From the NCBI RefSeq assembly GCF_000382485.1, contig NZ_AORY01000004.1, forward strand, positions 310,001 through 374,000: a stretch of 64,000 bases of DNA, given 5' to 3'. Position numbers and translations under genes: made by a program. This DNA comes from Sphingomonas sp. Mn802worker (GTDB taxonomy: Bacteria > Pseudomonadota > Alphaproteobacteria > Sphingomonadales > Sphingomonadaceae). The first letter of the stretch is position 1; every line of letters begins with the position of its first letter. Positions 16,608 through 25,606 of this stretch are shown in pieces. The notes below the pieces were generated by a model. The model did no database searches. It worked only from the letters and a program-made list of their open reading frames with translations, and was not told the DNA's origin.

Positions 16608-17291
16608 TCAGCGCGCGGCGTAGGTGACCGGCACCAGCGGGTCGCCGCACTTCTTGACGTTATAATCGCTGCCCTTCCAGCACATCTTCTCGAACCGCGG
16701 CAGCGTCGCGGGAAGCGGTCGGCCGGTTCGCACGATCGCCTGGTCGCCCCACGGTGTCAGGCTGTTGCGCAGCTCACGCATGCGGTCGAGCGACAATTGC
16801 GTGAACTGCCCGCGCGAACTGAACAGCGCCTCGCGCCCGATATCACCCGCCACACGGCAGAAATTGAACTGCGAATTGACCGTCGCGAAGCTGGAATAGG
16901 TGCGGGTGCCGAACTGGTCGAGCGCCTGCTGGCCTTCCTTCTTTGTCTTGGCGACGCGCAGGAAATATTTGGTCAGCGTGTCGTACGACGTCTTCAGCTC
17001 CGCCTCATGGTCGGTCAGCAGGGCATTGTATTTGTCGACCGTCAGCAGCGTCGGTTCGAACTGGCATTGCAGCGCGGCGACGTTGAGCGCGGCGCGCATC
17101 TTCCACGCCACCCCGGCGTGCTGCTCCGCCTCGGTCGCGCCGGGCAGGACCTGTCCGACATCGGGCTCGCTGCCGGTGATGGCGGGCGCGCTCAGGTCCT
17201 TGTGCTGCAGGTAGAATTGCGCCGAAGCCGATACGCTGGACAACGCGCAGGCGGTTGCGGCGCACATGCCGACGAACCGAACCAACCCCAT
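16608..17291 (-). CDS. Exported hypothetical protein
   Basis: A 227-residue protein with a signal peptide (MGLVRFVGMCAATACALSSV then SASAQ). The mature part is mainly helical (GVAWKMRAALNVAALQCQFE, YDTLTKYFLRVAKTKKEGQQ) with several Cys that could form disulfides (QCQFE, FNFCRVAG, KMCWKGSDYNVKKCGDP). I know similar uncharacterised periplasmic proteins from sphingomonads but no function. The start is ATG 17291, with GAGGAG about nine bases upstream; the longer frame lacks an export signal. Likely monocistronic. Confidence 0.8.
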   Translation of the reverse strand: MGLVRFVGMCAATACALSSVSASAQFYLQHKDLSAPAITGSEPDVGQVLPGATEAEQHAGVAWKMRAALNVAALQCQFEPTLLTVDKYNALLTDHEAELKTSYDTLTKYFLRVAKTKKEGQQALDQFGTRTYSSFATVNSQFNFCRVAGDIGREALFSSRGQFTQLSLDRMRELRNSLTPWGDQAIVRTGRPLPATLPRFEKMCWKGSDYNVKKCGDPLVPVTYAAR

Positions 17292-17536
17292 GTTCCGAAA
17301 CTCCTCACCCGCGCGACCCCGTTTCGCGCCCTGATGGGCTCGGCTTTTACCAACGTTGGTTAACGCGCCCAAGCGAATTCTGCCACGATTTGCTTGCGTT
17401 CCGTCGCAAAACGGAGACGCGATCGAAACGATCTCGCACGTCAGGCCGATGCGCTGGACGGGTAGGACCGGTCGCTCGCGGTCGGCAGCCGGCTTTGGTC
17501 TCGCGCGCTCCCGAGTTCGAGGGCGCCAAAGAAAAA

Positions 17537-17560
17537 GACCGCCCGGTTTCCCGGACGGCC
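17537..17560 (-). terminator. Intrinsic terminator after the Met-rich lipoprotein gene
   Basis: On the minus strand, GGCCGTCCGGG and CCGGGCGGTC form a strong hairpin with a short A-rich loop, followed by TTTTTC. The plus strand also ends in TTTT, so it could act in both directions. It lies about 30 bases past the lipoprotein stop codon. The remaining bases to 17291 hold no gene. Confidence 0.85.
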
Positions 17561-17591
17561 TTTTACGCTTCGTAAATGCCCGTGGGGCAGA

Positions 17592-17873
17592 TTACATTGC
17601 GTTGGTGGTGGTCGTCGTGGTGCTGTTCGACATCATCATGTCGTTGCCGCCCATGCCGGCGCCCATCGTGTCGTTCGCCATCATGCCGCCGTTCATGCTG
17701 CCGTCCACGGCAGTCATGTTGTCCGACATGGTGTCCATGCCCTCGGTGGCGTTCATGTCGGTGATCATGGTGTTGTCGGTGGTGGTGTCGGTCTTCGAAC
17801 CGCACGCCGAAACCGCGAGTGCGGCCGCTGCGAGTGCCGAGCCGGTCAGAACCTTGGTGATAATGGCACGCAT
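17592..17873 (-). CDS. Methionine-rich small lipoprotein
   Basis: A 93-residue lipoprotein. The signal ends in the lipobox LAVSAC, with the acylated Cys at 24. The 70-residue mature chain is low-complexity and contains 14 Met with Asp, Asn, Thr and Gly (TMITDMNATEGMDTMSDNM, NGGMMANDTMGAGMGGND), ending in a Thr run. Exported Met-rich chains often bind Cu(I)/Ag(I) or act as methionine-sulfoxide sinks; either is inference here. It has its own terminator and appears monocistronic. There is no Cys or His beyond the lipobox. Confidence 0.75.
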   Translation of the reverse strand: MRAIITKVLTGSALAAAALAVSACGSKTDTTTDNTMITDMNATEGMDTMSDNMTAVDGSMNGGMMANDTMGAGMGGNDMMMSNSTTTTTTNAM

Positions 17874-17966
17874 GAAATTTGCTCCCTAGACTGTAAGATT
17901 TGGAGACCGTTGGGGTCGTGAAATTACCCAAATCAGGTTCGATGGTAATCGGTACGCGACCACCCC

Positions 17967-18668
17967 TCAAGCCTCGATTTCACCGTGACAAGAAAGGCTT
18001 TGGAGAAAAGGTCTGGCGGTGAACGCCAGCGCGGCGTCGAAGGTTGCATGGGAAGTCGGTTTTTCAAGTGCTTGCGCGCTCGTCACCGGGTAATCGGCGA
18101 TCCCGCACGGCACGATCCCACCGAAATGCGTGAGGTCGGGCGATAAATTGACCGCAAAACCGTGCAGCGTCACCCAGCGGCGGACGCGAATGCCGATCGC
18201 GCCGATCTTCGCTTCCTGTCCCGATCGGTCGTGCGTCCAGATGCCGATACGGCCGGGCGCGCGGAAGCTCTCGATGCCGACGCGCGCCAACGCCGCGATC
18301 ACCCAGCCCTCGACCGCGTGGACGAAGCAGCGCACATCGCGGCCGCGCTTGTTCAGGTCGAGCACCAGATAGCCAACCCGCTGGCCGGGACCATGATAGG
18401 TATAGCGCCCCCCACGCCCCGCCGGCACCACCGGAAAACGCGCGTCGACCAGCTCGGCCGGATCGGCGCTGGTGCCTGCGGTATAGACCGGCGGATGTTC
18501 GAGCAGCCAGATCAGCTCGCGTGCCTCGCCTGCCGCGACCGCGGCGGCACGCGCCTCCATCTCGGCCAGCGATTGGTCGTAGGGGGTCAGCCCCGGCGTC
18601 ACGCGCCATTCGATGTCGTCGATCTCGTTCACGCCGTCCCAGATGCGATGCGGCAGGCGTGATGGCAA
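17967..18668 (-). CDS. lipB: Octanoyl-[acyl carrier protein]:protein octanoyltransferase
   Basis: Transfers octanoyl groups from ACP to lipoyl domains, the first step of lipoate synthesis; targets include GcvH, also encoded in this window. Signatures: [20 protein letters not shown], the catalytic Lys in [11 protein letters not shown] and the catalytic Cys in GGIVPCGI. The frame opens at TTG 18668 without a clear ribosome site; an internal GTG twelve codons later is an alternative. Length up to 233 residues is normal. It diverges from the membrane-protein pair at 18785. Confidence 0.94.
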   Translation of the reverse strand: MPSRLPHRIWDGVNEIDDIEWRVTPGLTPYDQSLAEMEARAAAVAAGEARELIWLLEHPPVYTAGTSADPAELVDARFPVVPAGRGGRYTYHGPGQRVGYLVLDLNKRGRDVRCFVHAVEGWVIAALARVGIESFRAPGRIGIWTHDRSGQEAKIGAIGIRVRRWVTLHGFAVNLSPDLTHFGGIVPCGIADYPVTSAQALEKPTSHATFDAALAFTARPFLQSLSCHGEIEA

Positions 18669-18784
18669 CGTTGCGCCTGAAGCCAGTGCCTACTCCACGA
18701 CCTACCCCGAAGCCTTGCTCCTGACTGACTGGCAAGCGCGCGGTGGATCGGCTACGCCCCGGCGGCGACAAAAGGGGGGTGACG

Positions 18785-19636
18785 ATGGCAGGGGCACGCA
18801 TGGGGATCCGCACGGGATTGGTGTGGGACCGCACCGTCGATGTGCTGCAAGGGCGCAGCGGCATCCTGGCGCGACTGGCGATCCTGTTCCTGTTCGTGCC
18901 CGGCGTGATCAGCGCAGGCGTCAGCAGCGCCGCGACGCCGGGAACACCGCTGGCGTTTGTCGCCTCGCTTGTCGCGATTGTCGCCAGCATTCTGCTGATC
19001 GCGGGCGTGCTCGCGATCACCGCGGTGGCGAGCGACCCCGACATGGATGCGAGCGGTGCCACGCGGATCGGCTTGGCGCGGCTGCTGCCGGCGCTCGGCG
19101 CGATCGCGATCATCGTCGTTGTGCTGTTCGTGGTGCTGATCCCGATCACTCTGCTGATCATGCACGCGGGCGCGACGTTCAATCCCGCCACCGGGCGCTT
19201 CGACCTGGCGCGTGCGAGCGGCAGTGCGCTTCAACTGGCGGGCGTGATCGGGTTGCTCGCGCTGATCGTCGGCCTGTGGCTGACCGCCAAGATCGCGCCG
19301 TTGTTCGCGGTGATCGTCAACGAGCGTCGCGGGCTGGGCGCGTTCGCGCGCAGTTTCCGCCTGACGCGCGGCTCGACGCTGCGGCTGATCGGCGTCATCA
19401 TCCTCTACGGTATCGTCGTGATCGTCGCGGTGATGGCAGCGACGCTGGTCGCGGGGATCGCCGCGCGGCTGCTGCTCGGCCCCGACGCGCCCGGCGGCGT
19501 CACGTTCGTCACCGGCGTCGTCTCATCCGCAGTCACCGCGCTCCTGACCGTCGTGCAGACGGTGTTCTACGCGCGCTTCTACGTCGCCGCGCGTGAGCAT
19601 GACGAGCCCGTGACGGACGCGCCGCTCGAGCCATGA
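18785..19636 (+). CDS. Polytopic membrane protein
   Basis: A 283-residue integral membrane protein with about six hydrophobic segments, for example ILARLAILFLFVPGVIS, AFVASLVAIVASILLIAGVL and IAIIVVVLFVVLIPITLLIM. The motif ERRGLGAFARSFRLTRGSTL between helices resembles the WRLTRG region of YciC/GPDPase-membrane-domain proteins. These proteins are uncharacterised envelope components. The stop overlaps the start of the next, similar gene (ATGA). ATG 18785 is chosen because it directly precedes the conserved region. Confidence 0.8.
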   Translation: MAGARMGIRTGLVWDRTVDVLQGRSGILARLAILFLFVPGVISAGVSSAATPGTPLAFVASLVAIVASILLIAGVLAITAVASDPDMDASGATRIGLARLLPALGAIAIIVVVLFVVLIPITLLIMHAGATFNPATGRFDLARASGSALQLAGVIGLLALIVGLWLTAKIAPLFAVIVNERRGLGAFARSFRLTRGSTLRLIGVIILYGIVVIVAVMAATLVAGIAARLLLGPDAPGGVTFVTGVVSSAVTALLTVVQTVFYARFYVAAREHDEPVTDAPLEP

Positions 19637-20379
19637 CGCTTACCTTTTCGCGGCTGCTTGCCGATGCCTGGTCGCTGTTCCGGCGGCAGGCCGACCTGAT
19701 CCTGCGCATCGCGCTGCCGCTCGTGGTGTTTCCCGCCTTTGCGGTGCAATTGCTGTGCGATCCCCTGCCGCCGCTGCCGCCGCCCCCGCGCGATCAGCCG
19801 ATGCTGGAGGCGTGGATCGCGCAGGTCGGCGTCTGGGGGCAGACGAACGCGATCTGGTACCTGCTCGCGGATGCGGTCAGCGTGTTCGGCCTCGCCGCGA
19901 TCGCGATCCTGCTGCTCGATCCCGACCGTCCGGTGGTCGGGGGTGCGATGCGCAGCGCCGGCACGCGGCTGGTGCCGTTCGTCCTTGCCAGCCTGTTGAT
20001 CGCGGTGCCGGTCGGCATGGGCATGTGGCTGTTCGTGCTGCCCGGATTGTGGGTGCAGGGACGTTTGTCGGCGGTGATCCCGCTGCTGGCGCGCGCGCCG
20101 GGTCAGCGCGTGATGCCCGCGATCCGCACCTCGTGGCGCGCGACCCGCGGGGCGGGGTTCGCGTTGGCTGGCGCAGTGGTATCGGTGTTCCTGCTGCAAT
20201 GGCTCGCGATCGTGCCGCTGCTGTCCGCCGACGAATGGCTTCGCGCGCCGGGTAACGACAATCCGCTCGTGCTGAGCCTCGTCAACGCGCTGATCGCGCT
20301 GCTGGGCGGCGCGTACCACCTGGCGGTGCTGATGATCGGCGTTGCGGCCTATATCCGGCTGGCGAGAAAGGGCAGCTGA
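19633..20379 (+). CDS. Polytopic membrane protein, likely paralogue of the preceding one
   Basis: A 248-residue membrane protein with about six helices (LILRIALPLVVFPAFAVQLL, FVLASLLIAVPVGMGMWLFV, FALAGAVVSVFLLQWLAIVP). A Pro-rich loop LPPLPPPPRDQP follows the first. LWVQGRLSAVIPLLARAPG recalls the xRLSLAxP motif of the YciC family. It is coupled to the preceding gene by ATGA. The end overlaps the convergent GNAT gene by 31 bases, which is unusual but leaves both frames intact. Confidence 0.8.
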   Translation: MTLTFSRLLADAWSLFRRQADLILRIALPLVVFPAFAVQLLCDPLPPLPPPPRDQPMLEAWIAQVGVWGQTNAIWYLLADAVSVFGLAAIAILLLDPDRPVVGGAMRSAGTRLVPFVLASLLIAVPVGMGMWLFVLPGLWVQGRLSAVIPLLARAPGQRVMPAIRTSWRATRGAGFALAGAVVSVFLLQWLAIVPLLSADEWLRAPGNDNPLVLSLVNALIALLGGAYHLAVLMIGVAAYIRLARKGS

Positions 20380-20942
20380 GGCGCTGCGTCCACGGGCAGC
20401 AGCCCGACCTCGCGCGGATCGGGAAAGGTCTCGATCGTGCGCCTGATCGCGACGAAGCCCTGTGCGCGGTAGAAGTTGAGCGCCGACGGATGATCGAGCG
20501 TGCAGGTATTGAGCGCGACACGCTGCACGCCCGGCACCCAGGCGCGGGCCATCGTCTCGGCCATCAACCAGCGTCCCAGCTGCTGCCCGGCGAGATCCGG
20601 CACCAGCGCGAAATAGGCGATCTCGCACGTTCCCGCGTGGCGGAAATCGAGCTCGACCATGCCGACCTCTACGCCGCGCGCGTCGACCGCGGCGAACACC
20701 TGCACCCGCGGATCATGGATGATCGCGGTGAGCGCGGCATCGTCCATCACCAGCCGCGAATACCACAGCCAGCGCTGCCCGACGCGGCGGAACAGTTCGC
20801 GGTACTTGGGCGGCGTGGGTTCCGCCCAGCGCACCAGTCGCAGCCGCGATGGCGGGGTAGGACGCAGCGGCGGTCGGCGCGTCATCTCCAGCGTGGTGAC
20901 GATCGTCGCCAGATCGCCCTCTGGCACCGGGATCAGCGCCAC
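20349..20942 (-). CDS. GNAT family N-acetyltransferase
   Basis: Acetyl-CoA-dependent acetyltransferase of 197 residues. The GNAT core is seen in EIAYFALVPDLAGQQLGRWL, which contains a Q-x-x-G/A-type acetyl-CoA loop (AGQQLGR). ALNFYRAQGFVAIRRT is the last conserved motif. An N-terminal extension of about 60 residues is atypical. It starts five bases after the hemF stop, so it is co-transcribed with hemF. Substrate unknown. Its 3' end overlaps the opposing membrane-protein gene. Confidence 0.88.
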   Translation of the reverse strand: MALIPVPEGDLATIVTTLEMTRRPPLRPTPPSRLRLVRWAEPTPPKYRELFRRVGQRWLWYSRLVMDDAALTAIIHDPRVQVFAAVDARGVEVGMVELDFRHAGTCEIAYFALVPDLAGQQLGRWLMAETMARAWVPGVQRVALNTCTLDHPSALNFYRAQGFVAIRRTIETFPDPREVGLLPVDAAPQLPFLASRI

Positions 20943-20947
20943 GCCGC

Positions 20948-21790
20948 TCAGTCCCAGTTCGCGACCGGCGGCAGGCTCATCAGGATCGCGTCGATGTTGC
21001 CGCCGGTCTTCAACCCGAACAAGGTACCGCGATCGTAGACCAAGTTGAACTCGGCGTAGCGCCCGCGCCAGCGCCGCTGCTCGGCCACGTCATCGGCGGT
21101 GAAGGCGTCGTTCATGCGCCGCCGCACGATCCGCGGGTAAGTGTCGAGGAACGCACGACCGACGTCCTTCGTGAACGCCAGATCGCGCGTGAAGTCGTTC
21201 TCGAGGTGATCGTAGAAGATGCCGCCGACGCCGCGGTGCACCTTGCGATGGGGAATGTAGAAATACTCGTCCGCCCATTTCTTAAAGCGCGGATAATAGC
21301 CCGCGTCGTGTGCGTCGCACGCGGCCTTCAGCATCGCGTGAAAGTCGTCGTTGTCGGCGGCGACCGGCAGCGGCGGGTTCAGGTCGGCGCCGCCCCCGAA
21401 CCACTGCTTCGTCGTGCGCAGGAAGCGCGTGTTCATGTGCACCGCCGGCACGTGCGGGTTCGCCATGTGCGCGACCAGGCTGATCCCGGTGGCGAAGAAA
21501 CGCGGATCCTCGCCCGCGCCGTGGATCGTGCGTCCGAACTCACCCTCGAACGTACCGCCGACCGTGGAGACGTTGACGCCGACCTTCTCGAACACGCGCC
21601 CCTTCATTACGCCGCGCACGCCACCGCCGCCCGGTTCGCCCGACGGGTCGGCGCGGTCCCAGGCCAGATAGTCGAACGTCGCGTCCGACCCCGCCTCGCG
21701 CTCGATTCTCTCGAACTCGGCGCAGATCAGGTCGCGTAGATGCTCGAACCAGGTGCGGGCTTGGGTCTGTTGGTCGTCGAGTGGGAACAT
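20948..21790 (-). CDS. hemF: Oxygen-dependent coproporphyrinogen III oxidase
   Basis: Converts coproporphyrinogen III to protoporphyrinogen IX with O2 in haem synthesis; 280 residues. Signatures: NTRFLRTTKQWFGGGADLNP, the His in HKVHRGVGGIFYDHLEND, EQRRWRGRYAEFNLVYDRGT and a C-terminal ILMSLPPVANWD. The product feeds the cytochromes encoded by the neighbouring petABC. It lies between trmL and a GNAT gene on the minus strand. The start ATG 21790 matches the family N-terminus (QQTQARTWFEHLRD). Confidence 0.97.
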   Translation of the reverse strand: MFPLDDQQTQARTWFEHLRDLICAEFERIEREAGSDATFDYLAWDRADPSGEPGGGGVRGVMKGRVFEKVGVNVSTVGGTFEGEFGRTIHGAGEDPRFFATGISLVAHMANPHVPAVHMNTRFLRTTKQWFGGGADLNPPLPVAADNDDFHAMLKAACDAHDAGYYPRFKKWADEYFYIPHRKVHRGVGGIFYDHLENDFTRDLAFTKDVGRAFLDTYPRIVRRRMNDAFTADDVAEQRRWRGRYAEFNLVYDRGTLFGLKTGGNIDAILMSLPPVANWD

Positions 21791-21842
21791 GGGCGAGCGC
21801 CTTAGCGGGCGAGGGGAGGCGGCGTCGAGGCGGCAGAATGTC

Positions 21843-22292
21843 TCATGCGGGCCATCCGTCGGTCTGCCGCATCGCCTCGCCCAGGATCATCGCGCACGAC
21901 ACCGCGACGTTCAGCGAGCGCATGCCGCTACGCATCGGCACCCGCACACGCAGGTCGGCGCGCGCGTGGACGTCGGCGGGCACACCCGCACTCTCCGACC
22001 CGAACAGCAGCACGTCGTCGGCGGCGTAGCGCGCCTTGGTGTACGGCATCGCGCCGCTGGTGGTCGCCAGCACCAGCCGCCCCGCGCATTGCGTGAGGAA
22101 CGCGTCCCAGTCGACGTGGCGCGTCACCTGCGCGGCGGCGGCATAGTCCATTCCCGCCCGCGCCAGCGCGCGGTCGCTCCACGGGAATCCCATCGGCTCG
22201 ATCAGGTCGACGCCCGTCCCCATGCAGGCGGCCAGGCGCAGGATCGTGCCCACATTGCCGGCGATATCGGGTTGAAACAGCGCGATCCGCAT
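21843..22292 (-). CDS. trmL: tRNA (cytidine/uridine-34-2'-O)-methyltransferase
   Basis: SPOUT-class methyltransferase that 2'-O-methylates the wobble base of some leucine tRNAs; 149 residues from ATG 22292 (MRIALFQPDIAGNVG). LLFGSESAGVP and MRSGMRSLNVAVSCAMILGE form the trefoil-knot AdoMet site. A longer frame to 22328 adds unsupported residues. It is divergent from petA and is followed by hemF 52 bases later, probably in one transcript. Confidence 0.94.
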   Translation of the reverse strand: MRIALFQPDIAGNVGTILRLAACMGTGVDLIEPMGFPWSDRALARAGMDYAAAAQVTRHVDWDAFLTQCAGRLVLATTSGAMPYTKARYAADDVLLFGSESAGVPADVHARADLRVRVPMRSGMRSLNVAVSCAMILGEAMRQTDGWPA

Positions 22293-22468
22293 GACGGGAT
22301 CATTACCCCGGTCTTTCCGCAACCGCAAAATGGGATTGGCAAAGCGCGGAGGGCTTGGCTATCAGGCGATGAGAGGACCGGCCAAGGGGATGGCTGGCCG
22401 TGAAGGGGGGTACGCGGGCGTCCATTGCTCGCCACGTGCCCCGCAGGGCAATGCAAGGGCTCGTGTGA

Positions 22469-23056
22469 ATGGCGACTGTCGACGATCGGCTTCCTCCGGG
22501 TGAGGACCCCGCGCTGCTCGCGGACGATACCTTCCACGATCCCCGTCGTCGCGACTTCATCAACATCGCCGCCGTGTCGTTCGCGGGCGTCGGCGCGCTG
22601 GCGATCGTGCTGCCGCTGATCAATCAGATGAACCCCTCGGCCGACGTGCTCGCGCTGTCGACGACCGAGATCGACATCTCCAAGATCGAGCCGGGGCAGG
22701 CGATCAAGGCGTCGTTCCGCAAGCAGCCGCTGTTCGTGCGCAACCTGACGCCGAAGGAGATCGCCGAGGCCGACGCGGTGCCGGTGTCGAGCTTGCGCGA
22801 TCCGCAGACGCTCGAACAGCGCACCAAGGCGGGCAAGAAGAACTGGCTGATCACGCTGGGCGTCTGCACCCACCTGGGCTGCGTGCCGCTGGGGGCGGGC
22901 GAGGGTGAGAACCGCGGACCGTTCGGCGGTTACTTCTGCCCGTGCCACGGCTCGGCCTATGATACCGCGGCGCGCATTCGTCAGGGGCCGGCGCCGAAGA
23001 ACCTGGTCGTTCCCGAATATACGTTCAATTCCGACACCGTCGTGACGGTGGGTTGA
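22469..23056 (+). CDS. petA: Ubiquinol-cytochrome c reductase Rieske iron-sulfur subunit
   Basis: Rieske subunit of the cytochrome bc1 complex; transfers electrons from ubiquinol to cytochrome c1. 195 residues. A Tat-like [18 protein letters not shown] precedes the single transmembrane helix. The [2Fe-2S] ligands lie in CTHLGC and CPCHGS, each with a Cys and a His. First gene of petABC, ten bases before petB. Start ATG 22469 has no strong ribosome site, but the N-terminus fits the family. Confidence 0.97.
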   Translation: MATVDDRLPPGEDPALLADDTFHDPRRRDFINIAAVSFAGVGALAIVLPLINQMNPSADVLALSTTEIDISKIEPGQAIKASFRKQPLFVRNLTPKEIAEADAVPVSSLRDPQTLEQRTKAGKKNWLITLGVCTHLGCVPLGAGEGENRGPFGGYFCPCHGSAYDTAARIRQGPAPKNLVVPEYTFNSDTVVTVG

Positions 23057-23066
23057 GGTAGCAGCG

Positions 23067-24353
23067 ATGAGCTTTCCCTGGGCCAAACATTATGAGCCGA
23101 AGCAGCCGCTGATGCGGTGGGTGGACGAGAAGCTGCCGCTGCCGCGCCTCGTCTACAACGCGATCGGCGCGGGTTATCCCGTGCCGCGCAACCTCAACTA
23201 TTTCTGGAACTTCGGCGTGCTCGCGGGCGCGGCGCTGGTATGCCAGATCGTGACGGGCGTCGTGCTCGCGATGCATTATGCCGCCAACGGCGGGGTCGCG
23301 TTCGGCTCGGTCGAGAGCATCATGCGCGACGTCAACGCGGGCTGGTTCCTGCGCTACGCGCACGCCAATGGCGCGTCGATGTTCCTGGCGGTGGTCTACA
23401 TCCACATCGGCCGCGGGCTCTACTACGGCTCGTACAAGGCACCGCGCGAAATGGTGTGGTTGCTCGGCGTCGTCATCTTCCTCCTGATGATGGCCACCGC
23501 GTTCATGGGCTACGTGCTGCCATGGGGGCAGATGAGCTTCTGGGGGGCGCAGGTCATCACCGGCTTCTTCTCGGCGATACCGCTGGTGGGCGAGACGATC
23601 CGCATCTGGTTGCTCGGCGGGTTCGCGCCCGACAATGCGGCGCTCAACCGCTTCTTCTCGCTCCACTATCTGCTGCCGTTCGTCACCGCGGGCGTCATCA
23701 TCCTCCACATCTGGGCGCTGCATATTCCGGGGTCGAACAACCCGACCGGCGTCGACGTGAAGGGCGAGCAGGACACGGTGCCGTTCCACCCCTATTACAC
23801 GGCGAAGGACGGCGTCGGCGTCGCGGTGTTCTTCCTGATCTTCGCCGCGCTCATCTTCTTCTCGCCCAATTTGCTCGGCCATCCGGACAATTACATCGAG
23901 GCGAACCCGCTCTCGACCCCGGCGCACATCGTGCCCGAATGGTACTTCCTGCCGTTCTACGCGATCCTGAAGAGCTTCACCGCCGACTTCATCCTGCCGG
24001 CGAAGCTGTGGGGCGTGCTCGCGATGTTCGGCTCGATCCTGCTCTTGTTCTTCCTGCCGTGGATCGACTCGTCGCCGGTACGCTCGGCCAACTACCGCCC
24101 GACCTATCGCTGGTTCCTCGTCGTGCTGCTCGTCGACATCCTGGTGCTCGGCTACGTTGGCGGTGCAGAGGCGACCGCGCGCAACGTCATCATGGGGCAG
24201 ATCGCGGCGGGTTATTATTTCGCGCACTTCCTCATCATCCTGCCGCTGATCTCGGCGTCCGAGCGTCCGCGCCCGCTGCCCAATTCGATCACCGAGGCGG
24301 TGCTGGCGAAGCACGCAGGCACCTCGCCCGCCAAGACCGCGATGGCCGGCTGA
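23067..24353 (+). CDS. petB: Cytochrome b of the bc1 complex
   Basis: Central quinol-oxidising, di-haem membrane subunit; 428 residues with eight transmembrane helices. Haem-ligand helices include [20 protein letters not shown] and [20 protein letters not shown]. The quinone-site motif [14 protein letters not shown] (PEWY) is intact. The short C-terminal tail is soluble. GAGGTAGCAGCG precedes ATG 23067. It lies between petA and petC in the standard order. Confidence 0.98.
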   Translation: MSFPWAKHYEPKQPLMRWVDEKLPLPRLVYNAIGAGYPVPRNLNYFWNFGVLAGAALVCQIVTGVVLAMHYAANGGVAFGSVESIMRDVNAGWFLRYAHANGASMFLAVVYIHIGRGLYYGSYKAPREMVWLLGVVIFLLMMATAFMGYVLPWGQMSFWGAQVITGFFSAIPLVGETIRIWLLGGFAPDNAALNRFFSLHYLLPFVTAGVIILHIWALHIPGSNNPTGVDVKGEQDTVPFHPYYTAKDGVGVAVFFLIFAALIFFSPNLLGHPDNYIEANPLSTPAHIVPEWYFLPFYAILKSFTADFILPAKLWGVLAMFGSILLLFFLPWIDSSPVRSANYRPTYRWFLVVLLVDILVLGYVGGAEATARNVIMGQIAAGYYFAHFLIILPLISASERPRPLPNSITEAVLAKHAGTSPAKTAMAG

Positions 24354-24386
24354 GCCGAGCAGCGACGAAAAGGGATACAGAACACA

Positions 24387-25229
24387 ATGGCTCGTCTCAT
24401 CTCGATCGTGATCGGCGCGGCGTTCGTCTTCGTGCTGGCGATCGCGCTGTTCGGCACCGCGAAGACCGCGATCACCGAACCGGCGGCGGAAAGCGCGGAA
24501 CACGTCTTCCACCTGCACCCCGAGAGCATCGGGTTGCCGTCGGCGGGGCTGTTCGGCAAGTTCGACCGCCAGCAGGTCCAGCGCGGCTTCGCGGTCTACA
24601 AGGAAGTGTGCGCCGCCTGCCACTCGCTCAAGTATGTGGCGTTCCGCGACCTGACCAAGATCGGCTACACCGACGCCGAGGTGAAGGCGATCGCCAACCA
24701 GTGGGTGATCGAGCAGCCGAGCGTGAACCCCGATACGGGTGAGGCGACGACGCGCAAGAACCTGCCGTCCGACCACTTCCCGTCGCCGTTCGCGAACGAG
24801 GTCGCCGCGCGCGCCGCCAACAACAACGCGCTGCCGCCCGACCTGTCGCTGATCACCAAGGCGCGTGAGGACGGCCCGAACTACGTCCACGCGCTGATCA
24901 CCGGCTATCGCAACCAGCCCGCTGAGCTGCTGAAGGAGTTCCCGGGCGCCAAGACTCCGCCGGGGCTGCACTACAACCCGTATTTCGCCAACCTCAACAT
25001 CGCGATGCCGCCACCGCTGACCGCGGATGGTCAGGTGACCTATTCGGACGGAACGAAGGCGACCAAGGATCAGATGGCGCGCGACGTGTCGGCATTCCTG
25101 ACCTGGACCGCCGAGCCCAACCTTGAGGCGCGCCACGCTGCCGGTCTGGCCGCGGTGATCTTCCTCGTGATCTTCGTGTTCCTGACCTGGGGTGCGTACC
25201 AGAACGTGTGGCGGGGGATTGAGCACTGA
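24387..25229 (+). CDS. petC: Cytochrome c1 of the bc1 complex
   Basis: Membrane-anchored c-type cytochrome accepting electrons from the Rieske protein; 280 residues. An N-terminal hydrophobic segment (LISIVIGAAFVFVLAIALFG) serves for export. The haem site is VCAACH, and the axial Met is probably in NLNIAMPPPL. A C-terminal anchor (AGLAAVIFLVIFVFLTWGAY) precedes the stop. AAAGGGA lies upstream of ATG 24387. The stop codon touches a large palindrome that begins the stem-loop cluster downstream. Confidence 0.97.
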   Translation: MARLISIVIGAAFVFVLAIALFGTAKTAITEPAAESAEHVFHLHPESIGLPSAGLFGKFDRQQVQRGFAVYKEVCAACHSLKYVAFRDLTKIGYTDAEVKAIANQWVIEQPSVNPDTGEATTRKNLPSDHFPSPFANEVAARAANNNALPPDLSLITKAREDGPNYVHALITGYRNQPAELLKEFPGAKTPPGLHYNPYFANLNIAMPPPLTADGQVTYSDGTKATKDQMARDVSAFLTWTAEPNLEARHAAGLAAVIFLVIFVFLTWGAYQNVWRGIEH

Positions 25230-25393
25230 TCGAGCGCGGCACGCAGGCAGCATAGCTGCTGCGCGCATTTCGCGCTCGATCGGCCGGCGGCGCCAAAGCG
25301 CCGACCGACGACGCGGGCTTTGCCCGCGACGCTGCCCCGATCGGACATGACAAGACTTGGCCAAGGCAAACGCCTCGGCCGTTTTCGTTTGCC
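25228..25393 (+). terminator. Cluster of four stem-loops after petC
   Basis: An outer 11-base arm GATCGAGCGCG (25228-25238) pairs with CGCGCTCGATC (25271-25281) around an inner GCAGC/GCTGC hairpin. Three more hairpins follow: CGGCGC-CAAA-GCGCCG (25288-25303), GCGGGC-TTT-GCCCGC (25313-25327) and GGCAAACG/CGTTTGCC (25365-25393). Only the last has a T-rich part, in its loop. Probably transcript-end or stabilising structures for petABC mRNA. Confidence 0.6.
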
Positions 25394-25450
25394 GGTACTG
25401 CAAAGCGCACCGATCTGCTCCATGAAGATAGTAACCCCACTGTCCTCTCC

Positions 25451-25532
25451 GTCATCCCGAACCCGATCAGGAGGTTCGCTGCTCCTGCTACGGCGCAAGG
25501 AAAGCTGGACCCCGGATCAAGTCCGGGATGAC
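25451..25532. repeat. GTCATCCCG-type dispersed palindromic repeat
   Basis: Terminal inverted repeats GTCATCCCG (25451-25459) and CGGGATGAC (25524-25532) enclose an internal hairpin CCCGGA-TCAAG-TCCGGG. The minus-strand translation gives the familiar RHPGLDPGSS, a phrase that appears in many mis-called proteins across proteobacteria. This is a known class of intergenic repeat rather than a gene. It lies between petC and apt. Confidence 0.85.
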
Positions 25533-25606
25533 GAATGCTGGCGATCTTTGCCCGCCCGACACCCACACCCTTGCGCTCCCCCGCCGCACCGCCGACAAGC
25601 CCGCGC

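Noticed and set aside
23025..25403. 792-residue minus-strand open frame opposite petB and petC
   Set aside because: It is a shadow of the bc1 operon, with His/Arg/Asp-rich low-complexity sequence and no family pattern.
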